Source: Streptomyces sp. NBC_00513
Lineage (GTDB): Bacteria; Actinomycetota; Actinomycetes; Streptomycetales; Streptomycetaceae
Assembly (NCBI RefSeq): GCF_041431415.1
Contig: NZ_CP107845.1
Location: 5,208,001-5,272,000, forward strand
Direction: 5' to 3'
DNA: 64,000 nt
The notes under the pieces were generated by a model. It searched no databases. It was given only the letters and a program-made list of their open reading frames with translations, and was not told the DNA's origin. The position numbers and the translations under genes were made by a program. Below, piece after piece: positions 8,198 to 16,180 of the stretch. Each line of letters opens with the position of its first letter. The stretch's first letter is position 1.

Positions 8198-9463
8198 TCA
8201 CCCGCCCGACCAGGGCAACGGCAGGGTGACCACCGCCAACGCCCCACCCTCCGCTCCGCGCCGGAACTCCAGCCGCGCCCCGATGACCCGGGCCTGTCCG
8301 ACCGCGATGGTCAGCCCGAGCCCGTGCCCCTTGCCCTTGCCCGAGCGGGAGTCCGACCCGCTCCGGAAGCGTTGCGGGCCGTGCGCGATCAGGTAGTCGG
8401 GGTAGCCGTCGCCGTGGTCCCGTACGGTCACCACCGGCCCGTCCACCGTCAGGACCACCGGCGCACGCCCGTGCTTGTGGGCGTTGGCCACCAGGTTGCC
8501 GAGCACCCGTTCCAGCCGCCGCCGGTCGGTCTCCACGTGCGCGTCCCGGACGACGACCACCTCCGTGTCCGTCCCCGAGGCCCGCACCACTCTCCCGGCG
8601 AGCCGCGCGAGCTGGTGCAGGTCGGTTTCCACGGCCTCGCTGCCCGAGTCCAGTCGGGAGATCTCCAGCAGGTCCTCGGTGAGTTGGCGCATCGTACGGA
8701 CCCGCTCCTGTACGAGTTCCGTCGCCCGTCCCTCCGGCAGCAGTTCCGACGCCGCCTGTAGGCCTGTCAACGGCGTCCGCAGCTCGTGCGCCACGTCCGC
8801 CGTGAACCTCTGCTCGCTCATCAGTTTCGCCTGGAGGCTGCCGGCCATCGTGTCCAGCGCGCCCGCGACCGTCGCCACCTCGTCCTGGTGGCGTGCCGGG
8901 TCCCGCGTGCGCGGATCGCCGACCCGCGCGTCGAGGTCGCCTTGGGTGATGCGCCGGGCGACCGTCGCCGTCTGGTGCAGTCGCCGGGTCACGCGCCGCA
9001 CGGCGAACGCCCCCACCAGCAGCGTTCCCCCGATCGCCAACAGGGAGGAGCCGGTGATCGCGTGGTCCAGGCCGCTGATCGTCCGTGCGCTCTGGCTGTA
9101 GTCGACGGCGGTGGCCAGGGCCCGGCCGTCGGCGGGGCCCGCCGCCCACATCGTCGGACGGTCGTCGTGGGTGCCCACGACCGTTCCCTGCCGGCCACCG
9201 ACCGCGAGTTCCCGCAGCGACGGCGGCAGCTCCGTCGGGTCCAGCCCCGAATCGGGGGGCAGGGCCTCGCCGGCCTCGTACGCGCGGGAAGCGTCGCGCA
9301 GCTTCTCCAACGCCTTGTCGCGCGCCGTCCCGACCGTCTGCCGGGTCACCTCCACGTGCACCAGCGCGCCCAGCACCGCCGCCAGCGAGCAGCACATGAT
9401 CACGATGAAGCACGCCGCCTTCCAGGTCAGCGAAGCGGTCCAGGCCGGCAACCGATGCCTCAC
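8198..9463 (-). CDS. Sensor histidine kinase, CseC-like
   Basis: A 421-residue membrane kinase: first transmembrane helix near residues 9-30, an extracytoplasmic sensor of roughly 100 residues, a second helix followed by HAMP, then dimerisation/phosphoacceptor domain with FTADVAHELRTPLTGL (phosphorylated His), N-box NLVANAHKHG, and ATP-lid GHGLGL. It starts with GTG overlapping the stop of the upstream lipoprotein gene by four bases, so the pair is coupled. No response regulator is adjacent, making it an orphan here. Linkage with a lipoprotein recalls the CseA/CseC cell-envelope-stress module, but no sigma factor or CseB is present, so I do not assign the name. Confidence 0.88.
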   Translation of the reverse strand: MRHRLPAWTASLTWKAACFIVIMCCSLAAVLGALVHVEVTRQTVGTARDKALEKLRDASRAYEAGEALPPDSGLDPTELPPSLRELAVGGRQGTVVGTHDDRPTMWAAGPADGRALATAVDYSQSARTISGLDHAITGSSLLAIGGTLLVGAFAVRRVTRRLHQTATVARRITQGDLDARVGDPRTRDPARHQDEVATVAGALDTMAGSLQAKLMSEQRFTADVAHELRTPLTGLQAASELLPEGRATELVQERVRTMRQLTEDLLEISRLDSGSEAVETDLHQLARLAGRVVRASGTDTEVVVVRDAHVETDRRRLERVLGNLVANAHKHGRAPVVLTVDGPVVTVRDHGDGYPDYLIAHGPQRFRSGSDSRSGKGKGHGLGLTIAVGQARVIGARLEFRRGAEGGALAVVTLPLPWSGG

Positions 9464-10263
9464 GACGAGGCCCCGCCCGCCGCAGCCGCAGCCGTCGCCG
9501 AACTCGTCGCCGAACCCGTCCCCGTCGCCGGACCCGAACCCGTCGCCGAGCCCGTCCCCGGGGTCGCGTCCGTCGAAGGCTGCGGGCGCGCCGGTCCCGG
9601 CACCCGGACGATCTGCTCGCGCGTCGGCAGCATGCTGCGCTGTTTCCCGTCCCAGGACCAGGCGGTGATCAGCTCGTAGCCGTTGTTGCCGCTCGGAGCC
9701 CGCAGGATCACGTCCTGGCCGGCGAGCTCCACGCCGATCACGGTGTCGATGGTGGCCATGATCCGGTTGAGCCGCCCGTCGGGGTCCGCCGTGTAGGCCC
9801 GTACGGACAGCATCTTGTCGGGCAACTCGATCCCGACGACGATCTCGTCCTTCGCGTTGCCGGTGAGGTCCCGGTAGTACGGGCTCAGGACCGGACACTT
9901 CCCGGTCGGTTCCTTCCCGCACGCCAGGACCGCGTCGGCGGTCTCCCGGGGCATCCCGTCCGGGCCGACGTCGGTGTTCGGGTGCGCGCGCAGTTCGGCT
10001 TGGACCAGTGCCACCGGGTCGACCTCGTGTACGTCCTGGTTCTTGACCCGGGGCAGCCCCGGGACGTACTCGGGCGGCGCGCCCCCCGGATCGGCGGGCG
10101 GCACCACGGCCCCCTGCCGCCCCGGCCACAGGTTCACGGGCCCGCTCGCCGTCGGCGTCGGCCCGGCGGCGACCAGTTCGCCGGAGTCGCCGCAGCCCGC
10201 GACCAGGAGCAGCAGGGCGGGCAGCAGCAGAACGGTGCGCGTCCGGACGGGGAGCGTTCTCAC
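9460..10263 (-). CDS. Lipoprotein, CseA-like
   Basis: A 267-residue predicted lipoprotein: positively charged start, hydrophobic core, then the lipobox LLLVAGC giving a lipidated Cys around residue 24. The mature part contains a PYYRDLTGNAKDEIVVG segment resembling FG-GAP/VCBS-like repeats, and the C-terminus is a Gly/Ser/Thr/Ala-rich tail. GTG at 10263 is chosen because it puts the n-region directly before the hydrophobic stretch, with AGAGAGG upstream; earlier starts would add an implausible leader. It is coupled to the kinase by a GTGA overlap, suggesting it modulates that kinase as CseA does CseC. That role is inference. Confidence 0.75.
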   Translation of the reverse strand: MRTLPVRTRTVLLLPALLLLVAGCGDSGELVAAGPTPTASGPVNLWPGRQGAVVPPADPGGAPPEYVPGLPRVKNQDVHEVDPVALVQAELRAHPNTDVGPDGMPRETADAVLACGKEPTGKCPVLSPYYRDLTGNAKDEIVVGIELPDKMLSVRAYTADPDGRLNRIMATIDTVIGVELAGQDVILRAPSGNNGYELITAWSWDGKQRSMLPTREQIVRVPGPARPQPSTDATPGTGSATGSGPATGTGSATSSATAAAAAGGASS

Positions 10264-10403
10264 GGGGGCGGGCCATCCTCTCTGCGGCAGGCCGGTGGCG
10301 GTCGGTTTCCAGCCAACCTTATGCAGAGATACATCCCTTTTGCTCACGCGTCCGCCCGGTGGACTCCGGGCCGGCCGATCCGCCCGCCCGCCGCCGGACA
10401 ACC

Positions 10404-10488
10404 GGGGTGTCAGCCCTCCGTGCGTCCGCGCCGCACCATCGCGAACGGGGTGTCAGCCCTCCGTGCGTCCGCGCCGCACCATCGCGAA
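10404..10488. repeat. 42-bp direct repeat duplicating a gene 3' end
   Basis: The sequence starting GGGGTGTCAGCCCTCCGTGC occurs twice with a 43-bp period (10404-10445 and 10447-10488) with no mismatch. The second copy contains the final codons (FAMVRRGRTEG) and stop of the minus-strand gene 10453-11058; the first lies beyond the stop. It therefore looks like a recent tandem duplication of the gene terminus. Confidence 0.9.
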
Positions 10489-11058
10489 GCCGAGCCCGGC
10501 GGCGCCGATGGCCGCGATGCCGCCGCCCGCCGCGAGCAGCAGCACGCCCTCGCCCGGACCGTCCGCCATCGTGTTCAGGCGCAACGCCTCCGCGGTCCCG
10601 CCCGCACGCGCCGCGGACTCCGTGGTGTGTGCCGAGACGGGGACGGTGTGCCCGCTGCGCGTCCCGGTCTTGCGGCCGTCGCCGAAGAGGGCGTGCGACG
10701 CGTCGCCGGCGGGACGGGTGTCACCGACCCACGACGTGAGCCGGCCGTCCGCCCGCAGTGAGACGTGCAGGTCGCCGGAACCGCCGACGTCGGTCGCGCC
10801 GTCCCGACCGGCCAACGTGGCGACCCGGGCGCCGTCGCGCAGGATCTCGGCCTCGTACGCGTCGTCGGCCACCCGGTAGATCCGGGCCAGGGACTCGCCG
10901 TCCGCCAGGGAGAGGCTCTTGACCAGGGTCCGCTGCCCCGTCGACGCGGCCGGTACGCCGTCCGCGAGCGCGGCGGCGGTGGGCAGTGCCAGGAGGCTGC
11001 CGGCGCATGCGGTCACGGCGGCTGCGCGAACGAGACTGCGACGGCTGACGGTACTCAC
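10453..11058 (-). CDS. Secreted, membrane-anchored protein of unknown function
   Basis: A 201-residue protein with an N-terminal export signal (SRRSLVRAAAV followed by a hydrophobic stretch and ALA|DG); the paired Arg suggests possible Tat export. A ~120-residue extracytoplasmic region follows, and the C-terminus has a Gly/Ala/Leu-rich helix (about 168-192) ending in VRRGRTEG, a membrane anchor with positive stop-transfer tail. The GTG start at 11058 has GAAGGACC upstream. I do not recognise the extracytoplasmic domain. Its last 11 codons are duplicated just downstream of the stop. Confidence 0.75.
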   Translation of the reverse strand: MSTVSRRSLVRAAAVTACAGSLLALPTAAALADGVPAASTGQRTLVKSLSLADGESLARIYRVADDAYEAEILRDGARVATLAGRDGATDVGGSGDLHVSLRADGRLTSWVGDTRPAGDASHALFGDGRKTGTRSGHTVPVSAHTTESAARAGGTAEALRLNTMADGPGEGVLLLAAGGGIAAIGAAGLGFAMVRRGRTEG

Positions 11059-11410
11059 GGGAGGTCCTTCGTTGCGGGTCGGGTCCCGGCGTGTCCAGGC
11101 GGCCGGGCGTGTTCAGATGACATAAACGTAGGCGTCCGTCATTGCGGTACAGCGGTGCTTCTGTAACAGCAACCCGACGGGGTTCCGTCGGAGTCGTTAC
11201 ACGGGCCGTCAGGGCCGTTACCGGACCGATCGCCCGCCCCGCCCGGCACGCCCGCCCCGCGGAACCCGCCGGCCACGAACGTCCCGCGCATCCCCTCGTT
11301 CCCACGAGGAGCTCTACGCCACTCCAACGACGGGGCTCGGCCCCAGGACCCGGCAGGGGGATTGTCCGTCGGCGGCCGGCCTGCTCCCATGGAATGCGGG
11401 GGTGAGGCCG
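11059..11410. other. Intergenic region between divergent genes
   Basis: This 352-bp stretch separates the secreted-protein gene (minus) from the NERD gene (plus). It holds the 12-mer site at 11117-11128 and an otherwise C/G-rich sequence. I see no convincing small gene, hairpin or RNA. Promoters for both genes must lie here, but no strong hexamer pair was found. Confidence 0.5.
11117..11128 (-). promoter_or_regulatory. Shared 12-mer CGTTTATGTCAT upstream of secreted-protein gene
   Basis: Identical to the word at 1725-1736 and at nearly the same distance (59 versus 58 bases) from the downstream start codon, in the same orientation. Candidate shared promoter core or regulator site. Confidence 0.35.
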
Positions 11411-12241
11411 ATGCCCGGACTCAAGGTGCTGCCGAGCGGCCGGCCCGGCCGAGGTCGGCTGTACGTCAACCTGCCCGACGGCGAGGCGGTCGCCTGGTAC
11501 GACCGGCGGACCAACCGCGTCAGCCTGCTGTCCGACACCCGCCGCGAGGCGGTCCTGACGGCCCTGCGCCCGTACCTGACCGGCGACTACACCGTCGGCC
11601 CGCCCCCGGTGCCCACGGCGGCCGACCTGCTCCGCCTCGCGCTGCCCCCGGACGAGGACCTCGCCCCGAACCGTCCGGGGGAGCCCCTGCTGGGCGAGCT
11701 GACGTACGGCTCCCCGGGCGCCAGGACCCGGCACCGGATCCGCCGGGAACTCCAGGCCCTGGAACGGATGGGCGCCGAACTCGACGCACTGGAGGGCGAG
11801 GACTGCCGGGTCCTGCACGCCGTCCCGCTGCCCGACGGCGGCGTGATCGACCACCTCCTCATCGGCCCGCCCGGCGTCCTCTGCGTCCGCACCGTCCCCG
11901 GTCTGCGCCGGCGCGCCCGGATCGGGGACCTCCTGCTCACCGTGGGCCGCGACGAACCCGGGCCGGAACCCCGGCTGGCCCGCCTCGCCGCCGCGTACGC
12001 CACCCGCGTGCTGACGGCGCCGGTCGTCCCCGCGCTCGCCCTCGTCGAGGCCTCGCGGGTCGAGGTGGCCCCCACCCTGCGCGACGTACGGATCCTCCAA
12101 CCCGGCACCGCCGCGGCCCACTTCGCCTCGAACCCGGCCACGCTCAAGCCCCCGGACGTCGACGCCCTGTACGCCCTCGCCCGCGACACGCGTACCTGGC
12201 TCCGTCCCACCCGGCGGCGAACCGGGGCCCGTGCGTGGTGA
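11411..12241 (+). CDS. NERD-domain protein
   Basis: A 276-residue soluble protein. Residues ~110-175 contain a recognisable NERD (nuclease-related domain) core: an ELDALEGEDCRVLHAVPLP segment, then DHLLIGPPGVLCVRT, where family members usually carry IDHxxxxxxGxxxxxxK. The final catalytic-type Lys is not obvious here (VRTVPG), so nuclease activity is doubtful. The N-terminal ~100 residues look like a separate strand-rich domain. ATG at 11411 is preferred over GTG at 11402 because GGGGTGAGG lies at good spacing. It precedes the NHEJ cluster, but a functional link is only suggestive. Confidence 0.7.
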   Translation: MPGLKVLPSGRPGRGRLYVNLPDGEAVAWYDRRTNRVSLLSDTRREAVLTALRPYLTGDYTVGPPPVPTAADLLRLALPPDEDLAPNRPGEPLLGELTYGSPGARTRHRIRRELQALERMGAELDALEGEDCRVLHAVPLPDGGVIDHLLIGPPGVLCVRTVPGLRRRARIGDLLLTVGRDEPGPEPRLARLAAAYATRVLTAPVVPALALVEASRVEVAPTLRDVRILQPGTAAAHFASNPATLKPPDVDALYALARDTRTWLRPTRRRTGARAW

Positions 12242-12297
12242 GCCGCCGTCGGCGCGGACCCGGCCGCCTTCGAGTGTCGCGCTCCGGCTCCTCGGCA

Positions 12298-12303
12298 TAG
12301 CCT
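12298..12303 (+). promoter_or_regulatory. Candidate -10 (TAGCCT) for ku
   Basis: TAGCCT lies about 28 bases before the ku start, leaving a short leader that contains the GGAAGGAG ribosome-binding site. No good -35 is visible at the right spacing. Confidence 0.35.
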
Positions 12304-12331
12304 GAGGACCTCCCCAGGGAAGGAGCGCGGC

Positions 12332-13513
12332 ATGAGGGCTACCTGGAAGGGGGCCATCTCGTTCGGGCTGGTCACGATCCCGGTGCAGCTCTTCACGGCC
12401 ACGGAGGAGCATGACATTCCGCTCCGCCAGGTGCACGGGAAGGACGGCTCACGAGTACGTCTGCGGCGCGTCTGCGAGGCCGAGGACGTGGAGATTCCGT
12501 ACCACGAGATCACCAAGGGCTACGAGGCTCCGGACGGCAGCATGATCATGCTGTCCGACGAGGACCTCGCCGACCTTCCCCTCCCGAGCAAGAAGCTCAT
12601 CGACGTGCTGGCGTTCGTGGACGCCTCGACGATCGATCCGCTGATGTTCTCCAAGGCCTACTACGTCGGCACGTCCGACCGCGCCGCCGCCAAGCCGTAC
12701 GCCCTGCTCCGCGAGGCCCTCACCGAGTCCGGGCAGATCGCCGTCACGAAGATCGCCATCCGGTCCCGCGAGGCCCTCGCCGTGCTCCGGGTCCACGAGG
12801 ACACCCTGGTCCTCCAGACCTGCCTGTGGCCCGACGAGGTCAGGCCCGCCGCGGGCATCACCCCGGAGGGGGACGTGACGATCCGCCCCCAGGAACTCCA
12901 GATGGCCCGCTCGCTCATGGACATGCTCTCCCAGGACTTCGACCTGTCCGCGCTGCACGACGAGTACCAGGAAGCCCTCCAGCAGGTCATCGAGGCCAGG
13001 CTCCAGGGCGTCGAACCGCCCCGCGACGAGGAGGAGGCCGCCCCGACCGGCGGCAAGGTCATCGACCTGATGGCCGCCCTGGAGAACAGCGTCCGCGCGG
13101 CCAGGGAATCCCGCGGGGAGCCGGCCGCCGCGGACGGCGACACGGACGCCGAGGTGCGCACGCTGCCCGTGCCCGGCAACACGCGGAAGACCGCGGCGGA
13201 GAAGAGGGCCGCCACGCACAAGAAGAGCGCCCCCGCGAAGAAGGCGGCGAAGACGACGACCGCGAAGACGGCCCAGGCGCGCAAGGCCACCGGCTCCGCG
13301 GCGAAGAAGGCCACCGCCTCACCCAAGGAGACCGGCGGCAAGAAGACCACCGCGACGAAGACCACCGCGGCGAAGACGTCCGCGAGCAGGACCGCCGCCA
13401 GGAAGAGCACCGCCGCCTCCGCGGCCAAGACGACGAGAACGGCGAAGGCGACGACCACGACCGCGAAGACCGCGGCGGCCAAGAAGACGACCAGACGCGC
13501 GGCCTCCGCCTGA
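12332..13513 (+). CDS. ku: Non-homologous end-joining protein Ku
   Basis: A 393-residue bacterial Ku, which forms a homodimeric ring on double-strand DNA ends and recruits LigD. The Ku core occupies about residues 1-255, beginning MRATWKGAISFGLVTIPV, the family's hallmark. From about residue 285 a ~110-residue basic tail follows, built of AKK, TTA and KKT repeats. Such Lys-rich tails in actinobacterial Ku bind DNA and stimulate bridging; here it is long compared with the ~270-residue minimal form. Ribosome-binding site GGAAGGAG precedes the ATG. Downstream come split LigD polymerase and ligase genes on the same strand, forming a repair cluster. Confidence 0.97.
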   Translation: MRATWKGAISFGLVTIPVQLFTATEEHDIPLRQVHGKDGSRVRLRRVCEAEDVEIPYHEITKGYEAPDGSMIMLSDEDLADLPLPSKKLIDVLAFVDASTIDPLMFSKAYYVGTSDRAAAKPYALLREALTESGQIAVTKIAIRSREALAVLRVHEDTLVLQTCLWPDEVRPAAGITPEGDVTIRPQELQMARSLMDMLSQDFDLSALHDEYQEALQQVIEARLQGVEPPRDEEEAAPTGGKVIDLMAALENSVRAARESRGEPAAADGDTDAEVRTLPVPGNTRKTAAEKRAATHKKSAPAKKAAKTTTAKTAQARKATGSAAKKATASPKETGGKKTTATKTTAAKTSASRTAARKSTAASAAKTTRTAKATTTTAKTAAAKKTTRRAASA

Positions 13514-13634
13514 CGGCCCCGCGCCCGTCCACCTGCCCGTCCGCCCGCCCACCCGTCCGTCCGCCGCCCCCGGCCTTCCACCACCTGGCCGCCCCGACCG
13601 CCCGTTTCCACCTGATCCATGCCAGTCTGCTCCC

Positions 13635-14519
13635 ATGGCGCCGATCACGATGGTGGAAGGGCGCCGCATCTCGCTCAGCAACCTGGACAAGGTGCTGTAC
13701 CCGGAGAGCGGCTTCACCAAGGGCGAGGTCCTGCACTACTACGCCCGCGTCGCGGACGCGATGCTGCCCCACCTCCACGACCGGCCGGTCTCGTTCCTGC
13801 GCTATCCCGACGGCCCGGACGGTCAGCTCTTCTTCACCAAGAACCCGCCGCCCGGCACGCCCGACTGGGTACGGACCACCCCGGTACCCCGGTCCGAGGA
13901 CCTCACCGCCGAGCAGGTCGTCGTCGGCGACCTGCCCACCCTCATGTGGGCCGCCAACCTCGTCGTCGAGTTCCACACCCACCAGTGGCCCGCCGCCGCC
14001 CCCGCCACCGCCGACCGGCTGATCCTCGACCTCGACCCCGGCCCGCCCGCCACCGCCGTCGAGTGCTGCGCCGCCGCCCTCTGGCTCCGCGAGCGCCTCG
14101 CCGCCGACGGGCTGCGCGCCTGCGCGAAGACCTCCGGCTCCAAGGGCCTCCACCTGATCGCGCCGCTGGAGCCGACCCCGTCCGAGCGGGTGTCCGCGTA
14201 CGCCAAGACCCTCGCCCAGGAGGCCGAACGCGCCCTCCCGGACCTGATCGTCCACCGGATGGCCAAGAACCTGCGCCCCGGCAAGGTCTTCGTCGACCAC
14301 AGCCAGAACGCCGCCGCCAAAACCACCGCCGCCCCCTACACCCTGCGCGCCCGCGCCCTCCCCACCGTCTCCGCGCCCGTCTCCTGGGACGAGGTGGAGG
14401 CCTGCCATGACCCCGCCGAGCTGGTCTTCCTCGCCGACGACATCCCACCCCGACTGGCCCGCGACGGGGACCTCTGCGCCCCACTGCTCGACCCCGACCA
14501 GGCCGGCGGGCTGCCGTGA
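13635..14519 (+). CDS. LigD-type NHEJ polymerase/primase (stand-alone)
   Basis: A 294-residue archaeo-eukaryotic primase family polymerase matching the LigD POL domain, which fills gaps with ribonucleotides during end joining. Visible motifs: SNLDKVLYPE at the start, the catalytic LILDLDPG pair of Asp residues (~133-140), TSGSKGLH (nucleotide-binding loop), and the late FVDHSQN segment with a further catalytic Asp. In mycobacteria this domain is fused to ligase and phosphoesterase; here it stands alone. Its stop overlaps the ligase start by four bases (GTGA), so equimolar expression with the ligase is likely. Confidence 0.95.
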   Translation: MAPITMVEGRRISLSNLDKVLYPESGFTKGEVLHYYARVADAMLPHLHDRPVSFLRYPDGPDGQLFFTKNPPPGTPDWVRTTPVPRSEDLTAEQVVVGDLPTLMWAANLVVEFHTHQWPAAAPATADRLILDLDPGPPATAVECCAAALWLRERLAADGLRACAKTSGSKGLHLIAPLEPTPSERVSAYAKTLAQEAERALPDLIVHRMAKNLRPGKVFVDHSQNAAAKTTAAPYTLRARALPTVSAPVSWDEVEACHDPAELVFLADDIPPRLARDGDLCAPLLDPDQAGGLP

Positions 14520-15412
14520 GCACGATCCGGGTCGCACTCGCCACCGCCGTCGCCACCCTGCCGCGCGAGCCGGGTCTCGCGTACGAGCCGAAGTTCGACG
14601 GACACCGCCTCGTCGTCGTGCGCACGGCCGAGGAAGCGGTGCTCCAGGCCCGCTCCGGGCGCATCGTCACCGCCGCCTTCCCCGACCTCGCGGCGGCGGC
14701 GCTGATGCTGCCCGCCGGGACCGTCCTCGACGGGGAGGTGGTCGTCTGGCACGCCGGGCGGACGGACTTCGCGCTCGTCCAGCGACGGGCCGCCGCCACC
14801 CCGGCCAGGGCCGCGCTGCTCGCCCGTACCCTGCCGGCCTCGTACGCCGCCTTCGACGTACTGGAACTGGCCGGGCTCGACGTGCGCGCCCGCCCGTACG
14901 AACGACGCCGCGCACTCCTCGTCGACCTGCTGCTCCCGCTCGGCCCACCCCTGCAACCGGTGCCCATGACCACCGACCCGGAGCTGGCCGAGACCTGGTA
15001 CGAGACCCTGCCCGCCGGCGGCGTCGAGGGCCTCGTCGTCAAACGGCTGGACCAGGCCTACCCGGCCGGCCGCCGAGGCTGGCGCAAGCTCCGCCACACC
15101 AACGTCCGGGACGCGGCCGTCGTCGGCCACACCGGCAGCCCGCGCCGCCCGCTCGCGCTGGTCCTCGTCCTGCCCGGCGAGGACGAGGAACCCCTGGTGT
15201 CCAGCCCACTGTCCCCGGCACTGCGCACCGAACTGGCGGCGACCCTCGCCCGGCGCGCGGAGACCGCCCCGGCCGGGGCGACCGTGACCGCCATCGGCCT
15301 GGGCGAGGTCCCGTACCGCCCGCTGGACCCGCCACTGGCGGCGGAAGTACGCCAGACCTCGGGCCGGCACCCGCCCCCGGAGGTCCTGCGCCTGCGCACC
15401 GACCTCCTCTGA
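14516..15412 (+). CDS. ATP-dependent DNA ligase (LigD/LigC-type)
   Basis: A 298-residue ligase sealing nicks through an enzyme-AMP intermediate. The adenylated Lys is K26 in EPKFDGHR (motif I). Later motifs are present: LDGEVVVW (motif III region), AFDVLEL, EGLVVKR (motif IV) and WRKLRHTN (motif V). A C-terminal OB fold follows. It starts with GTG overlapping the polymerase gene. No phosphoesterase domain is fused or nearby, so the NHEJ set here is Ku + POL + LIG only. A perfect hairpin ends the operon. Confidence 0.95.
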   Translation: MSTIRVALATAVATLPREPGLAYEPKFDGHRLVVVRTAEEAVLQARSGRIVTAAFPDLAAAALMLPAGTVLDGEVVVWHAGRTDFALVQRRAAATPARAALLARTLPASYAAFDVLELAGLDVRARPYERRRALLVDLLLPLGPPLQPVPMTTDPELAETWYETLPAGGVEGLVVKRLDQAYPAGRRGWRKLRHTNVRDAAVVGHTGSPRRPLALVLVLPGEDEEPLVSSPLSPALRTELAATLARRAETAPAGATVTAIGLGEVPYRPLDPPLAAEVRQTSGRHPPPEVLRLRTDLL

Positions 15413-15447
15413 CCTGCGAATCCCTGGAACTGCGAATCCCCGAACGC

Positions 15448-15494
15448 ACGTCGACCTCCGACCCGCGCGGGCGGCGCGGGTCGGAGGTCGACGT
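15448..15494. terminator. Perfect 21-bp stem, 5-nt loop
   Basis: The arms 15448-15468 and 15474-15494 are exact reverse complements (beginning ACGTCGACCTCCGACCCGCG), with a five-base loop. It lies between the convergent ligase gene and the minus-strand gene at 15536, so it is positioned as a bidirectional terminator. No U-tract follows on either side, as is common in Streptomyces. Confidence 0.9.
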
Positions 15495-15535
15495 CGGGAG
15501 GTCAGGGCGGGGTCGGGCCCGGCCCCGGTCGGGGG

Positions 15536-15943
15536 TCAGACCGGCTTCGCGCCGCCCAGCGGAGGCACGGTCGGCGGCTGCTTGCCCGCCGGCGGCCGCG
15601 GATTGGGGTGCTCGTACCCGGACTCCCGCTCCGCGCGGGCGTCCTCCTGGTGGCTGTGGCTCCGGGAGCCGAAGTTCCCGTACCCCTGCATCTCGTGCGG
15701 CCGCAGACCGGCGGCGGGGAACTCCACGGGCTCACGCTCCTCGGAGACCTCCAGCACCGCACCGCCGTCGGGCAGGTGGGGCTGGCTCTCCGTACTGGGT
15801 GGCGCGGGCTCGTGCGCGCGAACCCGTTTGCCCAGCATGAACCCGCCGAGCAGGAAGCCCACGACGATCAGTCCGACGACCAGGAGCCACGCGATGTTCG
15901 TGAGGGTCCTGTCCACCGCGAGATAGATCAGGTTCGTGTCCAT
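15536..15943 (-). CDS. Small single-pass membrane protein, DUF6479-like
   Basis: A 135-residue protein: a short N-terminus, one transmembrane helix (about residues 17-40, IAWLLVVGLIVVGFLLGGFM), then a charged, Pro-, His- and Glu-rich tail predicted to be disordered and cytoplasmic (KRVRAHEP right after the helix). The layout matches a Streptomyces-restricted family I recall as DUF6479. No function is known. It converges with the DNA ligase gene across the perfect hairpin. Confidence 0.7.
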   Translation of the reverse strand: MDTNLIYLAVDRTLTNIAWLLVVGLIVVGFLLGGFMLGKRVRAHEPAPPSTESQPHLPDGGAVLEVSEEREPVEFPAAGLRPHEMQGYGNFGSRSHSHQEDARAERESGYEHPNPRPPAGKQPPTVPPLGGAKPV

Positions 15944-16004
15944 GTGTACCAGTTTCCCGCATTTGGTCCGGATTCACTCCTGCGCTCGCGGAAACCTCCC
16001 CGCC

Positions 16005-16134
16005 CCCTGGCCGGGACGCCTTCTGGACGCGGGGAACCCCGGCCGGGATGCTGCCGGACGCCGGGTACTCCGGACGGGGGATGCCCCTGCCCCTGGCCGG
16101 GACGCCTCCTGGACGCGGGGAACCCCGACCGGGA
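16005..16134. repeat. Two 44-bp direct repeats, 86 bp apart
   Basis: Copies at 16005-16048 and 16091-16134 begin CCCTGGCCGGGACGCC and differ at two positions. Each holds the small palindrome CGGGGAACCCCG. Both are in the 237-bp gap between the DUF6479-like and XdhC-like genes, on the upstream side of the former. Confidence 0.8.
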
Positions 16135-16180
16135 CGCCCCGGAACGCGGCCCCCACCGGGCGCCACGCCCCGGAACACGC

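Noticed and set aside
13200..13510. Lys-rich tail of Ku as a separate histone-like gene
   Set aside because: It is in frame and continuous with the Ku core, with no internal ribosome-binding site; such tails are normal for actinobacterial Ku.
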